Shown one piece after another: positions 33,289 to 45,404 of a DNA stretch of 64,000 nt (position 1 is its first letter; every line of letters begins with the position of its first letter). Location: positions 1,336,001 through 1,400,000 of the forward strand of contig WPIO01000070.1 in the NCBI GenBank assembly GCA_009760855.2, in the 5' to 3' direction. This DNA comes from Cristatella mucedo (lineage: Eukaryota; Bryozoa; Phylactolaemata; Cristatellidae). Position numbers and translations under genes: made by a program. Under the pieces are notes generated by a model. The model worked only from the letters and a program-made list of their open reading frames with translations. It did no database searches and had not been told where the DNA came from.

Positions 33289-33737
33289 CATCCCGAAGCC
33301 AGGGCCAGCTAGCCAGACACCGCTTTGGTCCACATGAAGGTGAGGCACTGGGGTGAGGCCTAGACGTCGTTAGGCACTGCTGCCATTTGTGACCTCATTC
33401 CATTACGAAGCCGCAGGCAGCTAAGGCGGCACCGCTTTGAGCAGCGGCTGGTGGGTGCCACTGCATGTGTGGGGGGAGGTGTGAAGGGGGCATGCAGATG
33501 AGGGCGAGGGGGAGGCAAGGCTTCGTTCAAGGACCCTGGTTAGAACTCCTCCTCACTCACCGTGACACCGGCAGCACGAGCCGTCTGGAGATGAAAAGAA
33601 GGCACCGAAGCAGGAACGGTGAGCCACGCCCAATGAAGCACCTTCACCTCGCTGTTCGCCACAGCACCCGTCGTTATGCATTATAGATGCAAAACATAAT
33701 TTCGAAGTCGGCACACAAGGCCAAGCTAGGTCGACTA
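33289..33737. other. No gene seen
   Basis: Purine-rich sequence between the microsatellite and a pogo-like fossil. Confidence 0.45.
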
Positions 33738-34041
33738 ATTACCATACTTTGCCGTGCATAAGCCGCCCCCACCCGATGTCTAAGCCCCCCCCAGCCAAAT
33801 TTGTGAACTAACTTTTTGGAAAAATATTTGTATCTAATTACTGAATTAAGTGAACAATATCAAGATTCATAATAATTACGAATGTCACTATCACTATCCT
33901 CTGCATCAGGTAGGATGACGATACCCTCTCCATCTTCCTCATTCATATCACAATCTCGAAATTTGGTGGGAACTCTGTTATCGTCATTGCCGTCACTCTT
34001 TTCATAGACTGTCATCTTCCGTTCCGTCCATTGCATTTATA
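33738..34041 (-). pseudogene. pogo/Tigger-type transposase C-terminus plus 3' terminal repeat
   Basis: Read on the minus strand: INAMDGTEDDSL, a one-base frameshift, then an acidic tail (EKSDGNDDNRVPTKF ... VILPDAEDSDSDIRNYY) to a stop at 33862-33860. About 90 bp later comes the end GGCTTATGCACGGCAAAGTA+TGGTAA. The motif DGTEDD followed by an acidic tail is the hallmark C-terminus of pogo-superfamily (Tigger/Jerky-like) transposases. The rest of the element is missing; F2 sequence begins at about 34042. Confidence 0.78.
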
Positions 34042-34280
34042 TGGCTCATTCTTTTCAGCGGTTCTGAGCTGCTACTTAAATACTACTCACTACCTCAATT
34101 GCTCACCTGAGTCTGCTATGCTTTCCACTTTCTCTTTGCTGCGTGAGAGGAAGTCTGTTGGGTACCGAATGCGCACCGAAAGCCGCTTAGGCTGTGAGTG
34201 CGCTATATACAACTCTCCTACGTAACACCGACACAGTCTTTGTGTGGCTCAGTGGAGTTACAGACAGAGATGCGTTAAAG
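34042..34280 (+). mobile_element. F2 LINE 3' fragment
   Basis: Frame SFFSAVLSCYLNTTHYL ... SVGYRMRTESRLGCECAIYN, then the GTGGAGTTACAGACAGAGAT tail region without the ATTAC repeat. Confidence 0.88.
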
Positions 34281-34909
34281 TATTTAAGCAAATGGGTAGT
34301 TCCCTTCCCCGGTTCCCTCCCAGCTCCTCCAGTCCCTCAGACAGGCAGCACAGTCATGTCAGTCCACTCAATCTACTTCCGTCGAATGCTGGCCCGGAGG
34401 AAAGCCGCTGCACTGGGCTCTAAAGCTATCTGTCTGTAGACAATGTTGGGATGGCCGTGGTGATGTTGTGATGTGCAAAACTGCTTGCAGGTCTCCGGCA
34501 ACATTGAAGTCGGTAGAATTCCGCGTTCTGGCATCACAGCAGCCGCTGTAAGAAGCTTCCCTGTGGCAGCAAGCAGCACGTGTGGCAGGCAGCTCCCTCT
34601 GGCAACAGCTTGCCTAAACTTCCAGCTTTGCTGCTCTGCCTAGCAACAGCTCGAAGCTCACTCAGCGACTAGTTGGCAGACTGTAGCCTGTCAGGTGCCA
34701 ACCCATTACTTAGCTGTCCTCTACAAGAAGGCAGGGGTCATCGAATTTCATCGAGGTTGAGAAACGCCAAGCTTTACGCTAGAATGATTCACCACAGGAC
34801 AATCGCCTTCTCTGATAGGTTTTTTGTAGCAACAATCCGTGTAGTATATGCTGAGATTTGGAGGGCTCAGGTAATCCAGAAAATGAATGCAAAACGGATT
34901 GCAAAAACT
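34281..34909. other. No gene seen
   Basis: No recognisable exon or element. Confidence 0.4.
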
Positions 34910-35545
34910 CAACTACTTTCTGGTATTTTCTAGGCTGGATTATTGCAATGTCATTTTGGCTGGGCTGCCGAAAAAGGCCATTAGGCAACTGCAGGTGGTA
35001 GTTAGGTGGCTGCAAGGCTACCTAAAAAATCGCAGAGGTTCAGCCATGTGCTCCTTTGTTGAAGAGGCTTTGATTGCTCTCGGTTGACCAACGAATGCAG
35101 AGTTAAGTTCTTGTGCTGACCCACAGCGCCCACCGTGGCTTGGCAACTGCATACCTTGCCGAACTGCTCGCAGCCGTGCCATCCATCGTGCCCTCAGGTC
35201 CTGTGTGGACACTAAATTAGCTGTGCCCATGCTCATGCCCAAAGACCGTTGGCGACAGCTTTTGCTCTGCAGATCCTAGACTTTTGACTCACGTCCACGA
35301 TTCTTATGCAACGACATCTACTCCCTTGCTGCCGACTGTGACACATCCTTTCCAGCCGTCCTGGGGTGCTACTTCTATGGTGTTCACTTCAGCTAGGCTT
35401 CTCATTTTCTGTTTGTTGCATGAAATGAAGTCTGTTGGCTACTGCCACCCAGGCTTTGAGTGAGCTATACAAAACTCTCCTGCGTAACACCCAATAGCTT
35501 TTGTGGCTTTCTGACTAGAGTGACGATGTAGTAGGGCACGTCATA
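34910..35545 (+). mobile_element. F2-like LINE fragment, decayed
   Basis: DYCNVILAGLPKKAIRQLQ corresponds to F2 DYCNSLLAGLPKKAIMPLQ; TGCTGACCCACAGCGCCCAC continues the LTLTHKAR block, and the 3' end has CTCTCCTGCGTAACACCCA. Multiple breaks. Confidence 0.78.
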
Positions 35546-37218
35546 GAAGATGCAACTACTTGAGTCTGCTTATCTGATCTTGTGCTGGTGTACAAAGGCA
35601 TTACTGACGGCCTGTAGATAGTATGAATATGGAGCCGTCTATCCAGGCTCGAATCCTGCTGATGGTAGCTTGATATTTAAATCAAAGCAGTCGGCCTGAA
35701 TTAGCCTCGTGGCAATTTGAGCGTTTTTGGAAGGCACCAGAAGAATGTCAGAAGAATGCCCTGACGGTCTGCGGAAGTCGAACCTTGCCGTGGACAAAGC
35801 TTGGGAAGTGAGGTTGAATCCATGCCGAAGGTGTCAGCAGCAGCTGTCAGTGCGGAGAGAAATTGGCTGGAATGGCATTGCCGCAGCACATTTGGCCGGT
35901 TCCGGACTCTTCTCTTTGTCGCCAATCATCAAGCTGTGCATGTTTGAACGAAATAACTCATTTACCGTTCGGGTTGATGTAGAAGCCACTGTACGACCAA
36001 ATTCTATGGAACATGACACAGGCAGCGAGTGCTTATTACTATCGGTTAGTCACCTCAGTACTTGACTGTGCTAGGGCTTGACACTGATGGTTTCCTCTGG
36101 GTAAGAGCCGATTGTGAGCACTTTATGCCCACAACTCCAAAACGCACAATGACAGTGCACGAGCTCAAGCGTTAACTTACGGCAAGCAGACGGTACATTT
36201 GACAAGATCCCTCACACGGTGTTGAATCGTACTTACTGACACAAACTTAAATGTTACAAAATGTAAGAGGGCGTATTTTGTTGTGCCGACTGTGGGCTGG
36301 TGGTTATTCGTTTTATTATTGGTTTTCGTCAGGAGCTGTCTTGGGCGTATGGCTGTCATGCGATGACCAATAGGATTCCAAGCTCTCTCTCTCGATCAAG
36401 ATCTCTGTCTGTTGACCGATCGAGGCACTGTATACAAATTGGGAGTTCTCATTTCAACACCACTTTGAAGGGAAATTGGCACAGTACTTGGCAGAGTCAT
36501 AGGCAATCGCAATCGCTGCCCCGCTGTAGGGGGAGGCAAATGCATTCGCCTCCGGGTCCTCCACTGAGCCTAGTGGTTGAGCAGCAGTCTATACGATTCT
36601 CAGGTAAAACGACACTTCTGCTGACTGTGTGAAGATATTGCTATGACATGCGAGACTGACGCAGCTTGACGCGCTCTGCATGTTGTCACTCACTTCAAGA
36701 CACATCATGAGACAGCAACGTTCGTCATCTTAACAGGACAAGTCCAGTGCTAGTTAGGCCTGAATGACTGCTTTCGTCTAGATGCATGCAGAGGCCGACC
36801 CAACGACGCACGTCCTCACTCTGAACGCATGCCCACTAACAGGGGACGTGCGAACGAAACTAAAAAACCCGAGGCCCCTAACGGTCTTGTGATATCTATG
36901 GGTACAAGTATATGGATGACAAATGTTAGGAGAGGGAAAGTCAACATCAGTCCGGAAAAGAGGTTTTAACAAAAAACAGGACGCGAAAACGTTACTTCTG
37001 CTCTGCTTAGACTATCTCGGACATTAGGAATGAACTCCCGCGAGAAATTGTGGACCGACATATCTAGACTAACTGAGTGCTAAAAAGCTGTTATCACCTG
37101 AATTTCATAGAACCTTATGCTGCTGCAAGGTGCCACAGAGCATAACAATACCCATGAACAGAGAGGAATAGAATACCTAAGCGTAGATTTAAGCCTGCAT
37201 CTGCTCCAGCTCGAAAGG
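35546..37218. other. No gene recognised
   Basis: Non-repetitive stretch of 1.6 kb. Several 60-110 codon frames (for example 35727-36065 and 36300-36632) have mixed composition but no family resemblance. A good place to look for host exons with transcript data. Confidence 0.35.
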
Positions 37219-37220
37219 CA

Positions 37221-37281
<61 letters not shown>

Positions 37282-37383
37282 GTGTATGTGTGTTGTGTAT
37301 GTGTGTGTGTGTGTGTGTGTGTGTTGTGTGTTGTGTATGTGTGTTGTGTATGTGTGTTGTGTATGTGTGTGTGTGTGTGTGTG

Positions 37384-37433
<50 letters not shown>

Positions 37434-37434
37434 T
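37219..37434. repeat. (TA)n-(TG)n compound with TGTTGTGTATG units
   Basis: TA tract, then TG repeats broken by TGTTGTGTATGTG units, some in tandem. Confidence 0.95.
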
Positions 37435-37437
37435 TGC

Positions 37438-37600
37438 ATGTAATTCATTTGTACAGCGCCTAAGAGAACTGAACCTCCACACAGGCGCTCTACATAAGCC
37501 ACAGGGCTCGAGCCCACGACCACCTCGTTTGATAAGGTGAGAGCACCTTGACACCTTGACCTCGGTTGCTAAAGGCGAGCACCTTAACGCCTGGGTGAAG
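37438..37600 (-). mobile_element. SINE family B
   Basis: GTAATTCATTTGTACAGCGC reverse 3' end, CTCTACATAAGCCACAGGGC, GTGGGCTCGAGCCC B box; head with a partial duplication (CACCTTGACACCTTGAC). Confidence 0.85.
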
Positions 37601-37616
37601 CCAAGAAGGCAGTTAG

Positions 37617-37735
37617 AAATAATAACAATAAGGATAATAATAGCAATAAGAATAATAATACATTTGTATAGCATGCCTCAGAGAACTGAATCTCTTTCTA
37701 GTCATTTTACAGATGCTGTATAGAAAGCATTACCA
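37617..37735 (-). mobile_element. LINE/SINE 3' tail, reverse
   Basis: (AAT)n, then TTTGTATAGCATGCCTCAGA, AACTGAATCTCTTTCTAG and TTTTACAGATGCTGTA. Confidence 0.65.
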
Positions 37736-37794
37736 AACGATTGGTGGTAACATCCGAGAGTAGCAGGCACTGTAAGTTTAGGAATCCGAGTTTA

Positions 37795-37943
37795 ATATAA
37801 TTCATTTGTATAGCGCCCTGAGAGAACTTAATCACTATTCTGGTGCTGCACATGTGCCTCGAGGCTCGAGCCCACGACAGCCAGGCCTTGGTCGGGGTGG
37901 CACCTTGGGGCACCTTAACCACCGGACCAAATCAGCTCGGCGT
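37795..37943 (-). mobile_element. SINE family B
   Basis: AATTCATTTGTATAGCGCCC, hairpin, CATGTGCCTCGAGGCTCGAG, CAGGCCTTGGTCGGGG and GACCAAATCAGCTCGG. Near complete. Confidence 0.88.
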
Positions 37944-38356
37944 AATGTGGTTCGTATACTATGAGTACTAGGACATCATTATCAAGTCTTCATAATTTGT
38001 AGCGCTAAATGAGCTTGTGGTTGTCTGATAATGGACAAATAATTGCTGGAAGCAACGCGATCCCGACATGACCGCACTTTGTCGGAAGTTGTACCTGAAA
38101 AATATCCCCTTTGAAGCACTGCTACTATCTGCAAATTGAAACAGGGTTATTGAAGGCTACGATAATAGATTAGAAATCGTTTAAAAGGAGAGTCCGCGTT
38201 GTGGCAGTCCAAGGTGACTCAGCAGTCACTAGTCTCGGCCTATAGCACTTCGAGCAAGATGGGATCGCGCTTTCTGATGCTGAAGACGATTATCGACAGT
38301 CATCGCATCGGAACTGTTAAAAGCTAGGCAGGCGGAGATAGTTCTGTGCTTAATTT

Positions 38357-38414
38357 AGCTGCACAGACAGAGGGGGAGCTGCACAGACAGACGAGCAGCT
38401 GCACAGACAGACCC
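38357..38414. repeat. 20-bp minisatellite, 2.7 units
   Basis: Unit AGCTGCACAGACAGAGGGGG; the second unit has CGAGC at its end. Confidence 0.85.
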
Positions 38415-38710
38415 TGCTAGGACCTGGCAGTCATGTTCCTTCGTTTTATTGTATTGCACGGTGCTCTGAGCTGGGAGCGAAGCCGCAAAGATTGAACGTG
38501 AGAAATAAGCAGTTTCTTCAAATACTCCCCTTGTTTCATAAGTAGACCTGTTCGCGAACTGCAGAAAAAACGCACAAACTACTGGATTAATTCACTCGTT
38601 GGCTTAGACGCGTTCAACGGCGAATGCGGAAGTTGAAAATCCTTGGCTTGCAGGAACTCTTGTTTACTTCACTTCCTCGTAGCCTGTTAATTTGCGTGCT
38701 GTCCTCTCCG

Positions 38711-39290
<580 letters not shown>

Positions 39291-39844
39291 ACTCTCTCGC
39301 CAGTTCATTCTGCAGATCCAGTCGGCGATGTACCACCGATTATCGGTGGGTATTATGTATTTTAGAATTTGTAAAATGCAGCAGCAGCTGATAGGTCTGG
39401 TGCTTAAGTTACGTATGGGCTGCTGTGGGCTAAGAATGACAGCCTTCTGTGCATGCATTGACTCTCCGTGTGAACTGTTTTGTTGATATTTGTAAACTTA
39501 GCTGCTTTATAGACAGCGAACGATATTTATTGCAGCATTTGCTAAAAATATGTTTAATATTCAGATGAAATGAGGGAAAGTGCTCTCACAGTGAGACTTA
39601 GCTCGTCCCAAGACTCGTTATGAGTTAACGCAGTAGAGGGCACGATGAGAGAAATGATACGTCATTATAATTATTTGCGATTGACTGAACAGCTGTCCCT
39701 GCTTACGGTTTCTCCGTGCAGTAGGTTGCATGCCGATTTCGCAGCGCGACTACTTTAGCTGCTACTGAGAGCCTCCTGCAGGTTATAATCGCACGAGAAT
39801 GAACGCAAGAAGTTGGTTTTTCTCAGTAAGTTCACGTACGCTTA

Positions 39845-39847
<3 letters not shown>
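39291..39847. other. No gene seen
   Basis: Unique-looking sequence between two purine/pyrimidine arrays. Confidence 0.4.
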
Positions 39848-39885
<38 letters not shown>

Positions 39886-39988
39886 CAGAGAGACAGAGAG
39901 AGACAGAGAGAGACAGTGAGAGACAGAGAGAGAGAGAGACAGAGAGACAGAGAGAGACAGAGAGAGACAGAGAGAGGGGGAGAGGAGA
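39848..39988. repeat. (GA)n / GAGACA compound repeat
   Basis: AGAGACAGAG-type units, purine-rich. Confidence 0.93.
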
Positions 39989-40076
39989 GAGAGCCCCAAG
40001 TAATAAAAGACACTGCGAAGTGTAGCGATTGTATCTCCGTCAGTAACTCCACAAAGTCATAAAGACCATGTGGGTG

Positions 40077-40505
40077 TTACGCAGGAGAGTTTTGTATAGC
40101 GCACTCACAGCCTAAGCGGCTTTCGGTACACATTCGGTAGCCAACAGACTTCGTCTCACGCAACAAAGAGAAAGTGGGAAGCATAGCAGAGTCAGGAGAG
40201 CAGTTGAGGCAGTGAGTAGCATAGAAGTAGCAGTTCAGGACCGCTGAAAAAGATGTGCCATAGTCGGCAGTTAGAGAGTAGATGTCGTTGCGTAAGAATT
40301 GTGGAAGCGAGTTCCACAGTCTTGGACCTGCAGAGCTAAAGCTTCTGTCGCCAACTGTCTTTAAGCGGAGGAAAGGGACAGCTAATTTATTGTCCACACA
40401 GGACCTGAGGGCGCGAACAGGCTGAAACTGATGCACCAGTTCAGCTAGGTACGAAGGAGCCAAGCCGTTGCGGGCCTTGTGGGTCAGCGTAAGAACTTTT
40501 GCTCT
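40077..40505 (-). pseudogene. F2 reverse transcriptase part 2 (C-terminus)
   Basis: Continues as AKVLTLTHKARNGLAPSYL, VDNKLAVPFLRLKTVGDRSF, AGPRLWNSLPQFLRND and ends ECAIQNSPA-stop. Intact after the frameshift. Confidence 0.88.
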
Positions 40506-41095
40506 GTATCCTTTGCTCAACCGGCAACCATCCTAGCTCTTTCAGCAGAGGTGACACGTGCTCAAACCGCTGGGACTTGAAGGCCAGCCTTGCAGCCATA
40601 TCCATAGTCAGCTGTAGTGGCATAATAGCTTTCTTTGGCAGCCCAGCCAAAAGGGAATTACAATAATCAAGCCGAGACAGAACTAAAGAGCTAGTTAAAT
40701 TTTTTACAAGCCACTGTGGGAGACAGCTCCTAATCTTGGATAGGGATCGGATGTGATGGCTAGCTGTAGAGGCAGTCTTCTGAATGAAGCTTTTGAAATT
40801 GAGGCAGCTGTCGAACACGACACCTAGATTACGAGCACGTGGTGAAGGTCGCACAATAGCATCACCTAGTAAAAGAGCAAAGCCTTTTAATCCAGCCACA
40901 CGCTTAGGGTGTCCTATGAGCAGCAGTTCGGTTTTATCGTCATTTAATTTCAGGAAGTTTTCCGACATCCAGGATCGAATATCGGCAAGGCAAGCATTCA
41001 GTTTCTCAGTTGCTGCAGCAGATTCCGACGGTTTAAATGACGAATACAACTGAGTATCGTCAGCATAGAAGTGATATCCTATTCCACGGGCCTTA
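40455..41095 (-). pseudogene. F2 reverse transcriptase part 1 (YADD to LPVEQRI)
   Basis: Contains FYADDTQLYSSFKPSE, DIRSWMSENFLKLNDDKTEL, LGVVFDSCLNFKSFIQKTA, SLSKIRSCLPQWLVKNL, LSRLDYCNSLLAGLPKKAI and KELGWLPVEQRIQSKSS. After SK the frame is wrong: an extra A in an A run moves the conserved VLTLTHKAR block into another frame. The long open frame upstream to 41574 is unrelated GC-rich sequence. Confidence 0.88.
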
Positions 41096-42193
41096 ACAAG
41101 ATGGGCGAAGCGTGGACCTTTCGATCTGTAGAGCCTCGATCTGTAGAGCCTCGTTAGCATGTAGAAAGGACTACCGCAGGAACGAAGATACAATAACACT
41201 CCATCGGCTGAAAGATCTGCCGATCGAACGACTGCTGCTTCAGAGAGCCGGTTTGCGACACACAGGCTCCGAATGTCCGCCCCCGCCCCCGCCCCGCCCC
41301 CGACCTGGCGGGGGGGGGCAGGTGCACTACTCGGCGTCTGTATCGTAATTGTGAGAGTTGTGGGATTGCAAGTTCGCGCTGGCCGCACAGACCTCGTTCT
41401 ATCTGGTCGCTCCGCTCGTCCGCAGGCGATGCGATGATGACTGCTGCCGACCAGACCGACTACATCCCGCCACACGCCGCCCGCCAGGCCGCCAAAATCC
41501 GCTCGACTCGTCTCCGGGCGCGGCGCCAGCGACATTTCACGCTGGCTGAGGCGGGTGCACGTCGCGCCGCGCAAAAACTCAAGTGCGTTCTGCTGCGTGC
41601 GCCCGCGTGCGGAGATCGAGATAAAGAATACAGTTGAACCGACGGACGAATCTCCAGCACAGAATTCCGCACAGCGAGCGCGTCAACCGCTTCGAGCTTC
41701 GGTCACCTTCTGAGAGGCTGTCGACTGGAACATTATCAAATACGCGCAGTCGTAGAGAGACGACGAGAGAGTCGCAAGAGCGACGGTAATAATGAATTAG
41801 CTGGTTTTTAATGACACGCAAGTTATCGTACTTAGAGACAAGTGTTCAACTGCGCACGAATCGATTATGACGTGGTTAGACCAGCATGCAAAAGCACGCG
41901 AGAGCCACCGGTAAGCAAGCAAGATGTGTAAGACGCATATCGCCGACCGCCGTCACTCTCAGGATAAGGCAAATGCGAGCCCAATAAATGACGCAATTTT
42001 ACGCCAAATTAAAAATTTTGCAATTAAAATTACAATTAAAAATCATAAAACACATCCGAAGGAACGCACCGGCACGAGGAATCCGCACGCCCACGAAGGC
42101 CTCAAAAATGTACAATATTTCGAAGGCGCCCTCACTCGAAAGGGCCCGCACGCTATCGCCAAATGCCTTTTTCACTCGAGCCTCGGCCCATAT
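41096..42193. other. GC-rich region, no gene recognised
   Basis: Contains a C/G-rich low-complexity piece at 41278-41320 (CCGCCCC-type then a G run) and GC-rich sequence to about 41720. Composition resembles a promoter or an LTR-type element, but no termini, primer-binding site or coding domain were found. Confidence 0.35.
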
Positions 42194-42676
42194 ATAGCGT
42201 ATTTTTACTAGTATAAGTCGCACTTTTCTCAATTTTGTAGGAAAAAACCTGCGAATTATACATTGCAAGTCAAATAATGTCAACATTAAAAAACCACTCC
42301 TTGCCTAATTATCTAGACTGCTCGACTTGTTCTATGGGATTAACTAGTGTATATACTATACTTTACTTTGCTGACCAGAAACCCTGAAATTGCGAATTTA
42401 AAAAATGGTTGATGGAACCTAAGGTGATGTAATCTAGGAGGAAAGTGACGATTCAGACACTGGCAATGCTGCAGAAGGCTACGAAGATGTTAGTAGTGAT
42501 ACTGATGACGAGTTTCGTGCTAACGTGCTAACCGTGATTAGAGCAAACTTACTTTAATAAAAAATGAGCTATATATTCAATAATAATATGTTTCAATATA
42601 AAAAAACAAACAAAATGTGTCCATTAATTTAGGATGCGACTTATACTTGGGTGCTACTTATAATCGAAAAAACGGT
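42194..42676 (+). mobile_element. pogo/Tigger-like DNA transposon remnant
   Basis: Starts GCGTATTTTTACTAGTATAA and ends in GATTATAAGTAGCAC-type inverted sequence (CGAAAAAACGGTA), imperfect terminal inverted repeats. Inside, a plus-strand frame reads VDGT-stop-GDVI-stop-EESDDSDTG ... EDVSSDTDDEF to a stop at about 42555. This is the same DGTEDD-plus-acidic-tail C-terminus as the fossil at 33.7 kb, with two stops. Only ~480 bp remain, so most of the transposase has been deleted. Confidence 0.72.
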
Positions 42677-44060
42677 ACTTTATCCTTTTCAAACGAGCCA
42701 GCAAAAGTCAACCAGCAGCAATACATCAAAGGGTGAGGTCGTTGACGGACATAAGAGGGCAGGTGATCAAAGGCCATAGCTCGGAGGCTCGCCCGCAAGC
42801 AGATATCAAAGAGGCGCCCTATGGTGGCCAAAGGATGAATATCAAGCCGCAGCGACTTCAGTTATTAGAGTGCACGGTAAGCGCCTAATGCACGCAGGAG
42901 GCGAAAAGGACACGTTCGCCGTGGCTCACGGGCAGCTGGGCGAACCAGATTCGTTTTCACCAGAGATCTACATGATGCAAAGCCAGCAGGTGGTGACAGA
43001 ATCCGGAAACTGGTTCCAGAACCTTCGAAAAGTAAGCAGAAGGAGAGAGAGCCAGCACGCGCGACACGACAAGACCAAAGTGAGCCGAGATGGTTACACT
43101 TTTTTCTTTTTTTTTACCAACGTCTGTCTGCTTCTTCTGTTCCTCGGACAACAATAAGAATTAACATCAGAGGTCTGGCGGGACAGTGATGCTGTAGGAA
43201 GCCTGGATTTAATTTGGCCGCGTGAGCCGCGATGCCTGAATTTGCCACAATTTGCCACCTAAATGGGATGTCGACTGTTAATTCATCTTGAGTGTGAACC
43301 GTCTGCCCCTAGCCACCGTCAATGGTGCTGCTAATAGCGCCACCCGCAATCCAGTTTTTTTTGAGCTAGTGACGTACGGCCCGAGGTTATTGGCTGCACC
43401 TCTCTGTACCTATAGTAACGCCACACATTTGCAAGTAAATAGCGCTGCATGACATGAATGAATCGTGCGTTCTGGAGATACTGGCTTCTTACGAGAGTGG
43501 CAGCAATCGAGCCTTGGTATGCTAGCTAGTGAGCCGATACAGCGAACAGCGCCAATGCAAATGATAAGCGAGCCTTAGACGGGGTTGCGGAAGGGGGGTA
43601 GGGGCTGGTACATCGAACAACTGTTTTATCGAGAGCAAACTATTACATGCTACTTCCCATTTTCCTCAGCCCTTCCCGCGTACGCCGCTTTGTTTTTGCA
43701 CGGAACGATATCAATGGCTCGGCCACAACAAGGTTACGGCTATAGCTAGCGGCTCCGGTGACGTAACGCGGAAGGTGGGGGGGGGCACCGCACATGGTCG
43801 CTTCCGCCTCTCTCGTCTGTACATTGCCAAGAGCGAGTCCTAACGCCTTTATGTGTGTGGCTGGTCTCATCCATGTATCAATTTTTCGTATTCAGTTATT
43901 GCTTACACCAGTTAAGCATCCCGCACCACTAGCTAAGCGTCGAGATCCTACAGCCTGGAGCTGCGCGCAGTAATATAGTGCTTTCAGCCTTTGACCTTAT
44001 TTTCCGGTTCAATTATGCAAATGAGTAGGCTGGCCAGCCCATTACTCCTGCCTCGTCAGA
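42677..44060. other. No gene recognised
   Basis: A plus frame at 42870-43157 is followed in the middle by AAAAGTAAGC, a possible donor at 43029, but has no family resemblance. Otherwise nothing. Confidence 0.35.
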
Positions 44061-45132
44061 CCGTTTCTGACCTTGCTGCGTGCGGAGCGGGTAACGGACC
44101 AGCTGCTGTTTCTCTCGTTAAGATCCAGGACTAGTGTCGTCACAATCGCGGTGAGACAGCGTAAAAATTACAGCCTCTTATGCCGGGCTTATAGCGGCTG
44201 GTTTTTGCTGCCGCTCAAGCTGTTTCTGTGGCGGCGGCGGCGTCGTCGTCGTTAGTTTCCAAGCGCGGCTAGTCAGCCATTCCTCCACTTGCCTCGCGCG
44301 CTGTCGCTCTAGTAGGAGGACGACGCGACTTGCGCACGATGGCCGCTCCAACTGCTTCGATGTCATAGCTCCGGCATCGCGCGCTGCCGCAGCAAGTAGT
44401 TCTTCGCGGGTTACTGCTCTGGACGTACCCGATTCGGCGTAATGAGAAGCACGTTGCGCTTGCGCGCTCGCGCCTCGTAATGCCTGTCCGTCTGTCGCTT
44501 GCCTGAGTCGCTCTCGACATTTCACTTATGTTGGCTGCCATGCTGCGGGGAGCGCGAGGTTTAATGCATCCGATTTCTGTTGTGCGGTATATGTCGCCTT
44601 CTGTGCAAGGCGTAAGTGACCAGCTGTGCTGCGAGGAAACTCAGCCACCCCGGGCGAGCTGCACGGTCGCACGTACGACCACCCCTCTCGCATCTTTCAC
44701 AGTAAGCGCTGGTTACGACCAGCAGTTACGGCGGGGTGGCGGTTTCGCCGTGGGCGTGCTTCGGCCGCCGCGGTTGAATCCCGCGGTGCCCTCGGCCTGG
44801 GGCTTGCAGCCTGGGAAGTGGTGTTGGAGAGCTCATTTGCTTTGCTGATCAGTCCGTTGTCGTGGCCGCCGAGGTTCCAGCTAAGGCCGGCGAGCGAGCT
44901 TAAGAAGCAATCCAGGCTTTGTGGTTCGCGGGCCGAATTTCAGGAAAGTAGCTTCGTCATCGCCACCCCCTACTACGCTCGAATTGTTCGTCCACGTTGT
45001 CACGGAAAACCATGCCCACGTTTTCAAGTCGGAAATCATCGATTACCTTTACTTGCGTCACGCGGCTTAGGCTACTTGCGGCAGAGGCGATGGGATCCTC
45101 AGCTATTTAATTATATTTCGCCAGCTCCGTAA
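44061..45132. promoter_or_regulatory. GC/CpG-rich island around a candidate first exon
   Basis: CpG-rich, transposon-free, with GCGGCGGCGG tracts and GATGGCCGC (YY1-like). Surrounded by repeat-rich DNA on both sides. Confidence 0.45.
44528..44611 (+). CDS. Candidate first exon of a mitochondrially targeted protein
   Basis: 28 codons from ATG to GTAAGT, a consensus splice donor at 44612 (phase 0). The peptide starts MLAAMLRGARGL and ends SVVRYMSPSVQG: basic, no acidic residue, potentially amphipathic, with an R-x-Y-x-S pattern near the end like a mitochondrial presequence cleavage site. It sits in a CpG-rich island. I do not know the protein. An in-frame second Met at position 5 has the better initiation context. 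The minus strand also has an ATG frame here, so strand is not certain. Next-exon candidate: 54893-54941. Confidence 0.4.
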
Positions 45133-45404
45133 TTCGCGAGCGTAGTGCCGACAGCTGACTACTGGAAGCAAGCTGGCCGTGTAGCCTTCACCTTACGAGC
45201 AGCAGGCGATGCTCCCAGCAGATAAGTCTGTCGCGACAAGCTCCGTGATGGCCTCGTCCTCTCAGCTGTCCTATCGGCTGCTGCCAGTTGTAATAGGTCA
45301 TTTAATGGCAGCCATTAAGAGGGCACAGCTGCTTAGCTAGTTAATGCATGACCGGATTGGGTCTCGGTTTTTCAACATCAGATCAGCAGCACCCTAGCGA
45401 ATCT
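45133..45404. other. No gene seen
   Basis: Between the GC-rich island and an F1 copy; no feature recognised. Confidence 0.4.

Larger units (their letters stand above)
40031..41095 (-). mobile_element. F2 LINE, 5'-truncated, about 1.06 kb
   Basis: Minus-strand copy starting just before the RT active site (GIGYHFYADDTQLYSSF) and ending in the GATACAATCGC tail. Almost identical to the copy at 59.3-60.5 kb. The 5' junction lies near 41095, where the two copies stop matching. Clade: L2/CR1-like, distinct from F1 by its C-terminal extension (YATHCLNCSPD ... CAIQNSPA) and its tail. Confidence 0.93.

Noticed and set aside
42870-43157. 95-codon plus ORF with an internal GTAAGC
   Set aside because: No family resemblance, and the latter half is a T-rich artefact; a donor alone is weak evidence.
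44269-44541. Minus-strand 90-codon frame starting MAANISEM at the same site as the mitochondrial-exon candidate
   Set aside because: Arg/Ala-rich in CpG-dense DNA; no motif. The plus-strand reading has a better donor and a recognisable targeting character, but the minus frame cannot be fully excluded.
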